64,000 nucleotides of DNA, from the NCBI GenBank assembly GCA_021603905.1, contig BQIU01000006.1:34708-98707 (forward strand), written 5' to 3'. This document shows, piece by piece, positions 8,395 through 17,991 of the stretch. Positions within the stretch are counted from its first letter, which is position 1, and every line of letters begins with the position of its first letter. The notes under the pieces were generated by a model that was given only the letters and a program-made list of their open reading frames with translations, searched no databases and was not told where the DNA came from. Both the position numbers and the translations under genes were made by a program. The DNA is from Nitrospirales bacterium. Its GTDB lineage: Bacteria; Nitrospirota; Nitrospiria; Nitrospirales; UBA8639.

Positions 8395-9461
8395 TGATTA
8401 CTCCGTTGCATCACGTGCAGCACTTCCATCGCATGACTCTGATGATTGTGATGCTTTGTCTTGCTGTCGAATTTCCTGGAAGTTCATCAAGTTTGGCCGC
8501 GTCTCCTTCGACCGTCCCCCCCCCGGATCAAGCTAATTGGACTGTGGCCTTGGATGGCACCGGCACATATATTTCCATTCAAGAAGCTATCGATGCGTCA
8601 AAGTCTGGCGATACGATTTGGATCAAAGCCGGGACGTATGCCGAAGATGTGACCGTTCACAGCAAAGAGGGACTCAAGATTATCGGTGAGCGGATGGACC
8701 TGGTCGTGCTTTCCGGCCTGAAACGTGTTGGCACTCTTCACATTGGGAAATGGCCCTACGGTGCACGGAATGTTGAAATTCATAACCTTACCGTCAATCA
8801 ACATGGCGGTTTAGGATTAGGAATTTTTAATGGTGGTGGGATTCTCTTAAAAAAGATTCATATCAAAGGCATGGTGTTTGGCCAGGAAGTTGAAGACGTG
8901 ACAATTGAAGACTGCGTCATTGGCGGAAGTGAGACGACTGGGATCGCATTTGCCAACTCCAAAGCCACTCTTATAGGAAATTTTATCCATGACAATGATC
9001 ATGGCGTCTCAATCGGAGGAACCTCTCAAGTATTGTTAACGCACAATGTCATTACTCGGAGCTTGTTCGAAGGCATTATGGTCCATGATACGTCTACGGC
9101 CAAAATCATTCAGAACACCATCGTCCATAACGGAGGAGGGATTGCCTTTCATGATACGAGTCAGGGGGAAGCACATGGGAATATCCTGACGGACAGTCAA
9201 GTTGGCTTTCTTTTCTCTCCGCAAAGCCAAACAACCTTCTCCTTCAATGTTATGTTTGCTAATGATGCGAACTATCTCCTCAAAGAACAGTCCAACGTTC
9301 CTGCACCACCCGATCGGCAAAGTCAGACAGATTTGAATGTCGCCCCGACCTTTGTCCAGCCGGAGAAGGATGACTATCGGCTTGTTTCCAATACCAAATT
9401 GCGAAATATCGGGACGTTCCAATTCTTAGGAGCGTTGCCGCCGGTTGATTCCGGCAGCTAA
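8394..9461 (+). CDS. Secreted right-handed beta-helix protein
   Basis: 355 residues from the ATG at 8394; an ATG at 8433 is an alternative and would agree with the promoter guess. An N-terminal signal sequence is followed by the typical opening of pectate-lyase-fold proteins (YISIQEAIDASKSGDTIWIKAGTY) and then regular coils with repeated N, G and I positions. In these coils short strands such as VTIEDCVIGG and TGIAFANS alternate. No catalytic residues can be assigned, so it may be a polysaccharide-binding or modifying protein of the periplasm or surface. A run of nine C residues at 8516-8524 inside the Pro-rich segment before the fold could slip during replication. It is not closely similar to the three large beta-helix proteins of the EPS island. 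Confidence 0.7.
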   Translation: MITPLHHVQHFHRMTLMIVMLCLAVEFPGSSSSLAASPSTVPPPDQANWTVALDGTGTYISIQEAIDASKSGDTIWIKAGTYAEDVTVHSKEGLKIIGERMDLVVLSGLKRVGTLHIGKWPYGARNVEIHNLTVNQHGGLGLGIFNGGGILLKKIHIKGMVFGQEVEDVTIEDCVIGGSETTGIAFANSKATLIGNFIHDNDHGVSIGGTSQVLLTHNVITRSLFEGIMVHDTSTAKIIQNTIVHNGGGIAFHDTSQGEAHGNILTDSQVGFLFSPQSQTTFSFNVMFANDANYLLKEQSNVPAPPDRQSQTDLNVAPTFVQPEKDDYRLVSNTKLRNIGTFQFLGALPPVDSGS

Positions 9462-9503
9462 AATTTCTTGACCTATCCACAACAGCACAACAGCAACAGT
9501 ACG

Positions 9504-9689
9504 ATGTCCAATAACGCTAAGGCTCAAGTGCTGATTCGCTTCACCTTACGGACGAAGAAGATTTCTCGCACTATAGCCGTTCCAATGAGTTTCCGTACGT
9601 ATGAAGCAATGTTTCGCGCTGAATTGGTGTATTTGAATCGGCTGGACTTGGACACCTGTCATATAGAGAGCAATTGGGTTATTGAATGA
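9504..9689 (+). CDS. Small protein of unknown function
   Basis: 61 residues from the ATG at 9504; a TTG at 9468 would add 12 low-complexity residues. The product is basic with a plausible alpha/beta pattern (AQVLIRFTLRTKKI, MSFRTYEAMFRAELVYLN). No Shine-Dalgarno is obvious and I recognise no family. It sits 40 bp after the beta-helix gene. It could be spurious. Confidence 0.35.
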   Translation: MSNNAKAQVLIRFTLRTKKISRTIAVPMSFRTYEAMFRAELVYLNRLDLDTCHIESNWVIE

Positions 9690-9878
9690 CGATGTCGAAG
9701 GTATGTGGGAAACGCGAGGTCTTGCATGTATCGTGTCCTAACATACCTACCTTCAACCTTTCGGTTAAGCTATAGTATTGATCAGCAAAAGTTCTAATTG
9801 GCTCTCATCTATTAAACAAGTCTCGGAACCAACGTCTGATGACATAGAAGCAATCACAGGCTGGGAGCATTGAAGAAT

Positions 9879-10526
9879 ATGGATATCAATGAAAAAATTG
9901 TCAGGGCGAAGCAAAAGCTGATGCAACGTGGTCGGGGAGACTCTGCCCGAGAAGTTGATGAAGATTATGGTGACCCGCGTGTTCCGCCCGGGCAACATTT
10001 AGTCAATAATTGGCCAGTACTGGATCTTGGCTTCAAACCGGAGATTACGCTGGAAGACTGGAAGTTGGAGATTGATGGCCAAGTCGAAAATCCAGTGGTC
10101 TGGAACTGGGAGAATTTTCAGGCACAGCCTTCAGTCACCCTCACGACGGATTTTCACTGTGTGACGAGCTGGAGCCGTTTAGATAATGAATGGGTAGGGG
10201 TCAGCTTCAACCATCTGCTGAATATAGTTGGTCCACTTCCGTCAGCAAAATTTGTCTTTTTTGAAGCGTATGATGAATATACGACGAATCTTCCACTGTC
10301 CGTCTGTCGGGATGATGACGTCTTTCTGGCTTATCAGTGGAACCATCTGCCGCTTTCAAGAGAGCACGGAGGCCCGGCCCGCATGATTATCCCAAAACTC
10401 TATGCCTGGAAAGGGGCGAAGTGGGTTAAAAAAATCACCTTTACAGAGCAAGACCAAAAAGGATTTTGGGAAGTTCGTGGATATTCGAATACGGCACTGC
10501 CCTGGAATAATGATCGATATGGCTAA
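9879..10526 (+). CDS. Sulfite-oxidase-like molybdopterin oxidoreductase
   Basis: 215 residues from the ATG at 9879; a TTG at 9870 is possible. This is the short single-domain form of the sulfite oxidase/YedY molybdopterin fold. The N-terminal part has PPGQHLVNNWPVLDLG and the segment WKLEIDGQVENPVVW. The expected molybdenum-ligating cysteine lies in DFHCVTSWS, and the C-terminal GGPARMIIPKLYAWKGAKWV is typical. There is no Tat or Sec signal, so it should be cytoplasmic, and there is no dimerisation domain. The substrate cannot be predicted. No molybdenum-cofactor genes are nearby. Confidence 0.85.
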   Translation: MDINEKIVRAKQKLMQRGRGDSAREVDEDYGDPRVPPGQHLVNNWPVLDLGFKPEITLEDWKLEIDGQVENPVVWNWENFQAQPSVTLTTDFHCVTSWSRLDNEWVGVSFNHLLNIVGPLPSAKFVFFEAYDEYTTNLPLSVCRDDDVFLAYQWNHLPLSREHGGPARMIIPKLYAWKGAKWVKKITFTEQDQKGFWEVRGYSNTALPWNNDRYG

Positions 10527-10723
10527 GCATTTGTGAGATGACCTCATGGGAGATAATTTAACAGGCAACGTTGAGTTCTACATAGATCATGTGGTGTGAC
10601 AGAACCATTGTCATCTTCTATGATGCCTACATGAATGACATTCTTCATTCACCTTGCAAGCTTTCTTGTTGACTGGGTACGATATAGTTAATGGACCACT
10701 ATCTTGAATGAGGTAATGACAGG

Positions 10724-12292
10724 ATGATATCTCTCAAATATGTGTTGAGGAACCCGTTTCGCGTAACTGTGCTCCTATTTGTTTTTTCCTTCCCTCTGCT
10801 TCTCTCCCAAGTTTTCGCACAAGATCTCGCATCATTCTCAAAGCAGGTCACGCCCCACACCTTAAAAAATGGGTGGACGTTCATTATTGTTGAACGTCCG
10901 ACGGCACCCGTCTTTGCGTTTATGACACGAGTGAATGTGGGCTCTGCTCAAGAACCGAATGGCATGACCGGTCTCGCCCATATGTTTGAACATATGGCGT
11001 TCAAAGGGACTCCACGACTGGGAACATCGAATTACGCGGAAGAAAAAGTTGCGCTCAAGAATCTTGAAGACGCCTATCTATCCTATCAACAGACCAAATT
11101 TTCATCGAATGCCGATCCTGAGATTGTCAGAGAACGCTATGATCACTTTAAACAAATGCAAGAGGCGGCCGGTCAGTATGTCGTAAAAAATGAATTCGGT
11201 GACATTATTGAACGTGAAGGCGGCGTGTCATTAAATGCATTTACCGGTGCCGATGTGACGGGGTACTTTTATGCGTTACCATCGAATAAAGTTGAATTGT
11301 TTGCCTATCTCGAATCAGAGCGATTTCTGCATCCGGTCTTTCGTGAATTTTATAAGGAACGAGATGTGGTGATGGAAGAACGACGTCTTCGGACAGAAAG
11401 CCGCGCAATTGGTCGCTTACTTGAGCAATTCATTTCGACCGCCTTTATTGCTCATCCCTACCATCATCCCGTGATTGGGTTTGCGAGCGATATTCAGTCG
11501 TATACGATGACAGATGCCGAAGCATTTTATCGTCAACACTATGTTCCTTCGAATATGGTGACGGCCATTGTCGGCGATGTACAAGCAGAGAAAATTATTC
11601 CACTACTGGAAACGTACTTTGGAAGAATACCCGAAGGGCCAAAACCAGAGCCGCTCAGAAGCATTGAACCGCCTGCCATTGCGGAAAAAACCGTGGTGCT
11701 CAGAGACCCTTCTCAACCATTTTATCTCGAGGGCTACCACAAACCAGCGGTCACCCATCAGGATCAGCCCGTTTTTGATGCCATTGATGACATTTTAACC
11801 AATGGCCGAACTTCTCGCTTCTATCGATCACTGGTCCGTGATAAGAAAATTGCCGTATCAGCCGGTTCCTATAGTGGCTATCCTGGAGAAAAGTATCCTC
11901 ATCTTTGGATCGCGTATGGTGTGCCAACCAGAGGGGTGAGCAATACAACCATACAAGATGCCCTGCGTGACGAGTTACAACGTTTGACGACAGAAGATGT
12001 GACAGATGAAGAATTGCAAAAGTTTCGCACTCGAGCGAAAGCCGGTCTTGTTCGGGCATTGGGAAGTAATTTGGGTCTAGCGATGTATTTAACGGATTAT
12101 CAAATGCTATTTGGCGATTGGCGTGAATTGTTTAAATATATTGAACGATTAGACTCCGTCACCAAAGCTGATATCCGTCGTGTCGCCAGCCAGACGTTTC
12201 GGGAAAGCAATCGTGTCGTTGGCATGATTGAAACTGAAGCTTCAGAACCACCAGTCAGGACCAACATGAATGCTTCAGGAGGGCTAGAATAA
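10724..12292 (+). CDS. M16 zinc metalloprotease, catalytic member
   Basis: 522 residues with a signal peptide (core about 14-32). The inverzincin motif HMFEH (H86, E89, H90) binds zinc, and the third ligand is expected in ERDVVMEERR. Between them is an insertion of about 50 residues (AYLSYQQTKF and following) seen in a long M16 subgroup. The C-terminal half has the inactive second M16 repeat. It is probably a periplasmic peptidase. Its stop codon overlaps the ATG of the next gene by one base (TAATG), so the two are translationally coupled and likely act as a heteromer. Confidence 0.88.
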   Translation: MISLKYVLRNPFRVTVLLFVFSFPLLLSQVFAQDLASFSKQVTPHTLKNGWTFIIVERPTAPVFAFMTRVNVGSAQEPNGMTGLAHMFEHMAFKGTPRLGTSNYAEEKVALKNLEDAYLSYQQTKFSSNADPEIVRERYDHFKQMQEAAGQYVVKNEFGDIIEREGGVSLNAFTGADVTGYFYALPSNKVELFAYLESERFLHPVFREFYKERDVVMEERRLRTESRAIGRLLEQFISTAFIAHPYHHPVIGFASDIQSYTMTDAEAFYRQHYVPSNMVTAIVGDVQAEKIIPLLETYFGRIPEGPKPEPLRSIEPPAIAEKTVVLRDPSQPFYLEGYHKPAVTHQDQPVFDAIDDILTNGRTSRFYRSLVRDKKIAVSAGSYSGYPGEKYPHLWIAYGVPTRGVSNTTIQDALRDELQRLTTEDVTDEELQKFRTRAKAGLVRALGSNLGLAMYLTDYQMLFGDWRELFKYIERLDSVTKADIRRVASQTFRESNRVVGMIETEASEPPVRTNMNASGGLE

Positions 12293-13746
12293 TGCGCATG
12301 CAATCAAATCTTGTCAAAGGCGGCGGGTTCTTGATTCTCATGCTCCTTCTGAGCCAATGGCTGGAACCGCCTGTTCAGGCTCAAGTAGACCATGTTAAAG
12401 ATTTGAAATTTCCACCTCTCGCAGAACTGAATATTCCAGAGCCAACGCGCGTGGTATTGGATAATGGGATGGTTGTCGTCATGATGGAAGATCATGAGCT
12501 TCCACTCGTCAGTGTTTCGGCAAAGATTCGGACGGGTTCTCGTCTTGAACCCAACTCGAAGATTGGGTTGGCTCAACTGATGGGAATTGTCATGCGTAGT
12601 GGAGGAAGTACCTCCCTAGCGGGCGATGCCTTGGATGATTATCTCGAAGGCAAGGCTGCAACAATTGAGACATCCATTGGAGAGACCGCTGGTACAGCAG
12701 CCATGAGTTGCCTGAAAGACGATTTCTCTGATGTCCTACACGTGTTTGCTGATCTGCTTCGAAACCCTTCGTTTGATCCTGAAAAGCTTGCCATTGCGAA
12801 AAACCAGATTATGGCCAGAATTTCACGTCAAAATGATAATCCAGATGCTATCCTCAGTCGTGAATTTAAGAAACTTGTCTATGGGCAAGACTCATCATAT
12901 GCCCGTACGCCTTCCTATGCGACCGTGAGTGCGATTACTCGAAAAGATCTGATTGCCTGGCATGAATCATATTTCCATCCAAATCGAATTATTTTGGGTA
13001 TCACTGGAGACTTTCAGTCAGACTCAACACTACAGATGGTGAAAGAAGTGTTTGGAGATTGGCCGATAGGTCCCGCAGTCAAAGATATTAATGTTCCCTA
13101 CCAAGAGTCGAATCCTGCAAAAGTCTTTTACGTCGAAAAAAATGATATGACTCAAGCTAAAATTATGATGGGACATTTGGGGGTGATGCGACGAAACCCG
13201 GACTATTACCCATTGGTGATTGTTAACCAAATATTGTCCGGATCTTTTGGGGCCCGGCTTTTTTCAAATGTTCGATCCAAACAGGGATTGGCGTATGATG
13301 TGCACGGAGGAGTGGGATTCCAATGGGACTACCCTGGGTTGGCCAGTTTAATGATGTCAACGAAAACTGAAACGACCGGGGCAGGTATCGATGCCCTCAT
13401 TGCTGAATCTGAAAAAATGGTGACGGAGCCGCCAACGGATCAAGAGGTGACTAAGGCGAAAGCTGCCATTTTAAATTCTTATATCTTTTCCGTGGACTCT
13501 CCAGCCAAAATTCTTGGCAAGTACGTCACTCATGAATATTATGGATATCCTGCCGATTGGTTTGTCCAGTTTCGAAAGGGCATCGAACAAGTAACGACTG
13601 AGCAAGTCCGTGAAGCTGTTCGCCGGCATTTGCGGCCCCAAGGTTTCTCCATCTTAGTCGTCGGCCCACGAAAGGGCACGGCATCAGCGTTAGCACGATA
13701 CAAAAGCATTCAGGAGGTGGACATCACCATTCCGGAACCAAGTTAA
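12292..13746 (+). CDS. M16 peptidase-family protein, non-catalytic partner
   Basis: 484 residues with a signal peptide (core in GGGFLILMLLLSQWL). The fold matches M16, but the place of HxxEH reads GLAQLMGIVMRSGG, so the zinc site is lost. The C-terminal half keeps the arginine/tyrosine substrate-binding region (FSNVRSKQGLAYDVH) that in M16 heterodimers is supplied by the inactive subunit. The ATG overlaps the stop of the catalytic gene. By analogy with alpha/beta mitochondrial processing peptidase and similar bacterial pairs, it should complete the active site of its neighbour. Confidence 0.88.
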   Translation: MRMQSNLVKGGGFLILMLLLSQWLEPPVQAQVDHVKDLKFPPLAELNIPEPTRVVLDNGMVVVMMEDHELPLVSVSAKIRTGSRLEPNSKIGLAQLMGIVMRSGGSTSLAGDALDDYLEGKAATIETSIGETAGTAAMSCLKDDFSDVLHVFADLLRNPSFDPEKLAIAKNQIMARISRQNDNPDAILSREFKKLVYGQDSSYARTPSYATVSAITRKDLIAWHESYFHPNRIILGITGDFQSDSTLQMVKEVFGDWPIGPAVKDINVPYQESNPAKVFYVEKNDMTQAKIMMGHLGVMRRNPDYYPLVIVNQILSGSFGARLFSNVRSKQGLAYDVHGGVGFQWDYPGLASLMMSTKTETTGAGIDALIAESEKMVTEPPTDQEVTKAKAAILNSYIFSVDSPAKILGKYVTHEYYGYPADWFVQFRKGIEQVTTEQVREAVRRHLRPQGFSILVVGPRKGTASALARYKSIQEVDITIPEPS

Positions 13747-13827
13747 AGGATTGGCATTCCTGGTCTGAACTGATGAGAGTTTTAAATCTTCTAGAACACG
13801 CCTTCGTATGATGAATTGGATGTCTCT

Positions 13828-14724
13828 ATGAACAGAACGATAGCTTGGAAACAAAGAGGACAGTTCGGTCTGTGTGCGCTTGTGTTGAGTCTGGGGTTGA
13901 CTGGTTGTCAAACCAATCCGTACACCGAGCGCTCTCAACTTCTTTTGCTCCCGGACTCGTATATGACACAAATGGCTGCGACACAATATAACCAGGTGCT
14001 TCAAGACCCTGAAGTGCAACTCTCGAAAGACCCTAAAGAAATTGAGCCTGTTCAGCGGGTAGCCGCCCGCATTATTGAAGCGGCGAAACGATCAAAGTAT
14101 GCCGAGGCGGCAAAGCAATTTAAGTGGGAAGTCTCTGTCATTAAGGACGACAACACCAAAAATGCTTGGGCAATGCCTGGTGGAAAAATCGCGGTCTACA
14201 CCGGAATCTTTCCGATGGCCAAAACCGAGGCTGGACTCGCTGCCATTATGGGACATGAAGTAATTCATGCCTTGGCACAACATGGTGGTGAACGAATGAG
14301 TCAAGGTTTGGTCTCGCAGTTCGGTATGACCGCCGCAGCTGTGGCCCTTTCCACTCAAGGCTTCAGCCCGCAAATGAACCAACTGGCCATGCAAGCACTT
14401 GGGATGGGAACTCAAGTGGGGGTCATGCTGCCTTTTAGCCGAAGTCATGAATCCGAAGCTGATTATGTGGGCGTCTTATTGGCTGCTGATGCTGGCTATG
14501 ATCCGCGGGAAGCAATCAACATTTGGCAACGGATGGCGCAAGCCTCGCAAGGTGCGAGCCCTGAATTTCTTTCAACGCATCCGGCTCATGGGACACGAAT
14601 TGAGGATTTAAAGAAATGGATGCCGGAAGCCCTGGCTCTGTATCAACCGGCACCTAAGGCTCCGGTGAAAAATTTACCTCCAGTCACGCCTGCTCCGCCG
14701 AAGGCCAAAGAAAAATCACCTTAG
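13828..14724 (+). CDS. M48-family metalloprotease lipoprotein
   Basis: 298 residues from the ATG at 13828; a TTG at 13816 is also in frame. A signal peptide ends in a lipobox (LGLTGC), so the protein should be an outer- or inner-membrane lipoprotein facing the periplasm. The zinc motif HEVIH lies at about 143-147, and the third ligand is in ESEADYVG. This is the LoiP/BepA/YggG type of M48 peptidase, known for outer-membrane protein quality control, but without the TPR domain of BepA. The C-terminal 25 residues are Pro/Lys-rich. It follows the M16 pair by about 80 bp, consistent with one envelope proteostasis unit. Confidence 0.88.
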   Translation: MNRTIAWKQRGQFGLCALVLSLGLTGCQTNPYTERSQLLLLPDSYMTQMAATQYNQVLQDPEVQLSKDPKEIEPVQRVAARIIEAAKRSKYAEAAKQFKWEVSVIKDDNTKNAWAMPGGKIAVYTGIFPMAKTEAGLAAIMGHEVIHALAQHGGERMSQGLVSQFGMTAAAVALSTQGFSPQMNQLAMQALGMGTQVGVMLPFSRSHESEADYVGVLLAADAGYDPREAINIWQRMAQASQGASPEFLSTHPAHGTRIEDLKKWMPEALALYQPAPKAPVKNLPPVTPAPPKAKEKSP

Positions 14725-14813
14725 GACAAAGCACCATTACGTCGTTAGATCTAGTAAAATCTTACCTGGGCATCGAGGTCAAATTTTCACGACTTCTCAC
14801 ATATCTTACAAAC

Positions 14814-15842
14814 ATGATGAATGGGAAATGGCTCTATCTGCCAACTGTACTGTTCTCCCTTGTGTTAGGAGCTTGCGGCAGCAGTGAACCCGTTGTGGAA
14901 ATTGCGCTTCATCCAACAAAGCCCAATATCCTCTACATTGCGACCAACGCCTATCTTTATAAATCACGAGATGAAGGAGCCACATGGCAAAATATGTCAC
15001 AAGGCATGACCCATTCTCGTGTGATTTCCTTAGCCATTGACCCTCTATTCCCAGCCAATGTGTATGCAGGAACCAAGGGTGATGCGGTATTTCGAAGTTA
15101 CAACGGTGGCCAAAATTGGGAATCGAAACGAGCCGGGCTTGAAGATGTCACGATCTCTTCAGTGGTCCATCAACTCGTCTTTGTCCCTGGATCAAGTCAA
15201 CGCTTTTTTGCGGCCACATCCATGGGCGTGTTTGAATCTGAAACGGCAGGGGAGACATGGATCAAGCGAATGGATGGAATGAAAGAAGTCCTTATGGTCA
15301 TCTCTCTTGCCATTGATTCACAGCAACCTCAAACTCTCTATGCCGGAACAAGTGGTGGCGTGTATAAGTCTTTGGATGGTGGTCGGTGGTGGGTAAAAGT
15401 TAATAATGGTCTTGTGGACCCAGAGGTTTTGAAATCATCACGGGCATTGGGAGTCACAAAAATACAAATTGATCCGCACCATTCTGAGTCGGTCTTTGCG
15501 GCAACACTCACCGGTCTGTATAAAACGACGAACGGTGGAGAGGCATGGGAGAAAATTGGAGAAGATCTTCCTGATCACATGCTCAGTGACTTAATTATTG
15601 ATCCATCCATTCCTGGTACCATTTACGTGGGAAGCCGAAAAGGTGTGCACCTGTCAACAAATGGTGGATTAACATGGCGAGCCATGAACGAAGGATTGGA
15701 AAACCTAAATATCCGTGCACTCGCCATCAGTCCACTTGATTCTACATTACTCTATGTTGGAACGAATGGGAGTGGATTATATCGCAGTCGGCATGGTGGA
15801 GGCTCGTGGGAACCAGTTCCATTAATTGTTCAGGAAGGTTAA
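14814..15842 (+). CDS. Lipoprotein with BNR/sortilin-type beta-propeller
   Basis: 342 residues. A signal peptide ends in the lipobox LVLGAC. The mature chain contains seven copies of a motif like LYKSRDEGATW, VFRSYNGGQNW, VYKSLDGGRWW, LYKTTNGGEAW and VHLSTNGGLTW, spaced about 40-50 residues apart. These are BNR/Asp-box repeats as in sortilin-like (VPS10) and YCF48-like propellers. The number of repeats fits one seven-bladed propeller filling the protein. Such proteins bind ligands or help assembly, and no enzyme residues can be assigned. ATGs at 14814 and 14817 are equally possible. Confidence 0.8.
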   Translation: MMNGKWLYLPTVLFSLVLGACGSSEPVVEIALHPTKPNILYIATNAYLYKSRDEGATWQNMSQGMTHSRVISLAIDPLFPANVYAGTKGDAVFRSYNGGQNWESKRAGLEDVTISSVVHQLVFVPGSSQRFFAATSMGVFESETAGETWIKRMDGMKEVLMVISLAIDSQQPQTLYAGTSGGVYKSLDGGRWWVKVNNGLVDPEVLKSSRALGVTKIQIDPHHSESVFAATLTGLYKTTNGGEAWEKIGEDLPDHMLSDLIIDPSIPGTIYVGSRKGVHLSTNGGLTWRAMNEGLENLNIRALAISPLDSTLLYVGTNGSGLYRSRHGGGSWEPVPLIVQEG

Positions 15843-15957
15843 AGCAAAACATCCAGACAGTGAGCGTGTTTGATAATTGCTAGCCGTGCTATTATGATGC
15901 GATGTTTTCAAAGATGACCTGCATGGACGTTCTGACATTTTTATTGATAAGGAAACG

Positions 15958-17247
15958 ATGACAGTGAGCGATTCTACTCAAGGCCAGAATTTGAAAGACA
16001 TCACGTGCGCATTTTGTGGCAAACCGCAAAGTTCAGGTAAAACGCTCATCCAATCGCCAACAGACAACACCTGTACGCAGTGTCAAGCGCAAGGACACGT
16101 GTTCATCTGTCAAGATTGCGTCCAGCATTGTTCGAAATTTCTTGCTGGACAACCGCATCTGCATGAGCCCGTTGCAGTTCCTGAAGGTCCACTCCCGACT
16201 CCTCCAGAAATCAAAGCCGTGCTTGATCAATATGTGATTGGACAAGAACGCGCAAAAAAAGTTCTGTCGGTCGCCGTCCATAACCACTACAAACGTGTTT
16301 TCAGCGGTCAAAAACTGAAAGATGTGGAATTAGAAAAAGGCAATGTGATGTTAATCGGTGCAACAGGAACCGGAAAAACACTGTTGGCACGGAGCCTTGC
16401 CAAAATTCTTCAAGTCCCTTTTGCCATTGCCGACGCGACAACTGTGACAGAAGCTGGTTATGTCGGGGAAGATGTTGAGAATGTTGTCTTAAAATTGTTG
16501 CAAGCGAGTGACTTTAATCTTTCACGAGCCCAAGTTGGCATTATCTATATTGACGAAATCGATAAAATTAGCCGGAAGTCAGAGAGTGCATCGATTACAC
16601 GAGATGTCTCGGGAGAAGGGGTCCAGCAAGCGCTGCTCAAGCTTGTAGAGGGTACCGTTTGTAATATTCCTCCAAAAGGTGGACGCAAACATCCTGAGCA
16701 AGAATTCTTGCGGGTCGATACAGCCAACGTCTTATTTATCTGCGGTGGAGCATTTGTTGGATTGGATGAATTTATCGCTCAACGCACCAATCAAAAACGG
16801 TTAGGATTTGGGACCGAGAACGCACCGATTGAATCGAACCATCGTGACAATTTGATCGATCGAGTTCGTCCTGAAGATCTACTTAAATATGGACTCATTC
16901 CGGAGTTCGTCGGTCGTTTTCCCATTCTGTCGACCTTACGGGACTTAAGTGTTGAGGACATGGTTCGAGTGATGACGGAACCCAAAAATGCCTTAATCAA
17001 ACAGTATCAGGCCTTGTTTGAATTAGAACAGATTCATCTCACGTTTACGCCGGAAGCTATACGGCTTATTGCGGAAAAAGCCGTGTCCATGAAGACCGGA
17101 GCCCGCGCACTGCGAAGCATTTTAGAGGATTTGATGTTGGACTTGATGTATGACGTCCCAGCACTCAAAGAAGTCACAGAGGTGGTGATCAATCACGAGG
17201 TGGTAGAAGGAAAAACTTCACCCCAATTATTGAAAAAATCAGCCTAA
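15958..17247 (+). CDS. clpX: ATP-dependent unfoldase ClpX with expanded cysteine-rich N-terminus
   Basis: 429 residues. ClpX is a hexameric AAA+ unfoldase that feeds ClpP. Walker A GATGTGKT is at 134-141, the pore loop GYVG at 167-170, Walker B IIYIDE at 195-200, and the C-terminal small domain is complete. Two things are odd. The zinc-binding domain has three CxxC pairs (C17/C20, C39/C42, C51/C54) plus C58, with about 30 residues between the first and last pair instead of the usual 18 or so. The ClpP-docking loop reads LGFG (282-285) rather than the usual IGFG. No clpP or tig gene is adjacent, although these usually precede clpX. It could be a second ClpX paralogue. Confidence 0.9.
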   Translation: MTVSDSTQGQNLKDITCAFCGKPQSSGKTLIQSPTDNTCTQCQAQGHVFICQDCVQHCSKFLAGQPHLHEPVAVPEGPLPTPPEIKAVLDQYVIGQERAKKVLSVAVHNHYKRVFSGQKLKDVELEKGNVMLIGATGTGKTLLARSLAKILQVPFAIADATTVTEAGYVGEDVENVVLKLLQASDFNLSRAQVGIIYIDEIDKISRKSESASITRDVSGEGVQQALLKLVEGTVCNIPPKGGRKHPEQEFLRVDTANVLFICGGAFVGLDEFIAQRTNQKRLGFGTENAPIESNHRDNLIDRVRPEDLLKYGLIPEFVGRFPILSTLRDLSVEDMVRVMTEPKNALIKQYQALFELEQIHLTFTPEAIRLIAEKAVSMKTGARALRSILEDLMLDLMYDVPALKEVTEVVINHEVVEGKTSPQLLKKSA

Positions 17248-17991
17248 CGTCACTTGTTGCTTCCTCATGGAGATTTCTTCTATCAACTCTGTGATGCAGA
17301 TCTCAAGCTAGCACTTCATCTACCTTCTGGAAATTTGTTTACAATACAAGGTTAATTCAATCAAATAGCAAGCCGCATTTTGATTATCGATGATGAAAAT
17401 TTGAACTTTCCATTGTTTCCCCCTTGTGTTAGCCAAAATATGTTGTATTTTTATAGTATGCCTAAAAGAACTCTGAAGGTCTTTGCCTATTCGGTTTCTG
17501 TCTAATGTGATCGTGAGTTAATTGGCAGAAGTGAATGGGTTTTTTCAATTGAGGCTATTTAAAACATTACACATCCGATTCCATACCTTCCAATTGGACT
17601 GCGAGATACTCGAGAAAGTACTTCGGATTATTGGAGAATCTCTGGACTGCAACCAGACCAACACAATCTGTGCAATTCGAAGAATCAAAGTAAAGTAGAA
17701 ATACTGTAGCATTTCCCCTTCACTCATGTATTAAGTGAAACACTACATTTCATCTATGTTGTTGAATGTAAAGATGAAATAAAACTTTTCAATTCACAGA
17801 AAATAAGGCTCGTAATTTGCAAGAACATTTAATGCTGTACAAGAGCCGAATAAGTCCCAAATCACCTAGTTTACATCCAAGATTACATGCCCGCTTCAAC
17901 TAATGCCGTAGCCGATTTAATCGCCATACGCAATTGACTTTATTCATGCCAACGCGTGAGTTGAGTTGCTTAAGAAAGATGAATGTAACAG
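17248..17991. other. AT-rich intergenic region before the EPS island
   Basis: 744 bases with no gene that I can support. A 60-codon open frame on the minus strand at 17545-17727 has no family features. The region probably holds the promoter of the EPS gene at 17992, but I cannot place it with confidence. It marks the change from protein quality-control genes to EPS genes. Confidence 0.4.

Noticed and set aside
17545..17727. 60-codon minus-strand frame
   Set aside because: No family motif and no ribosome site; AT-rich intergenic DNA.
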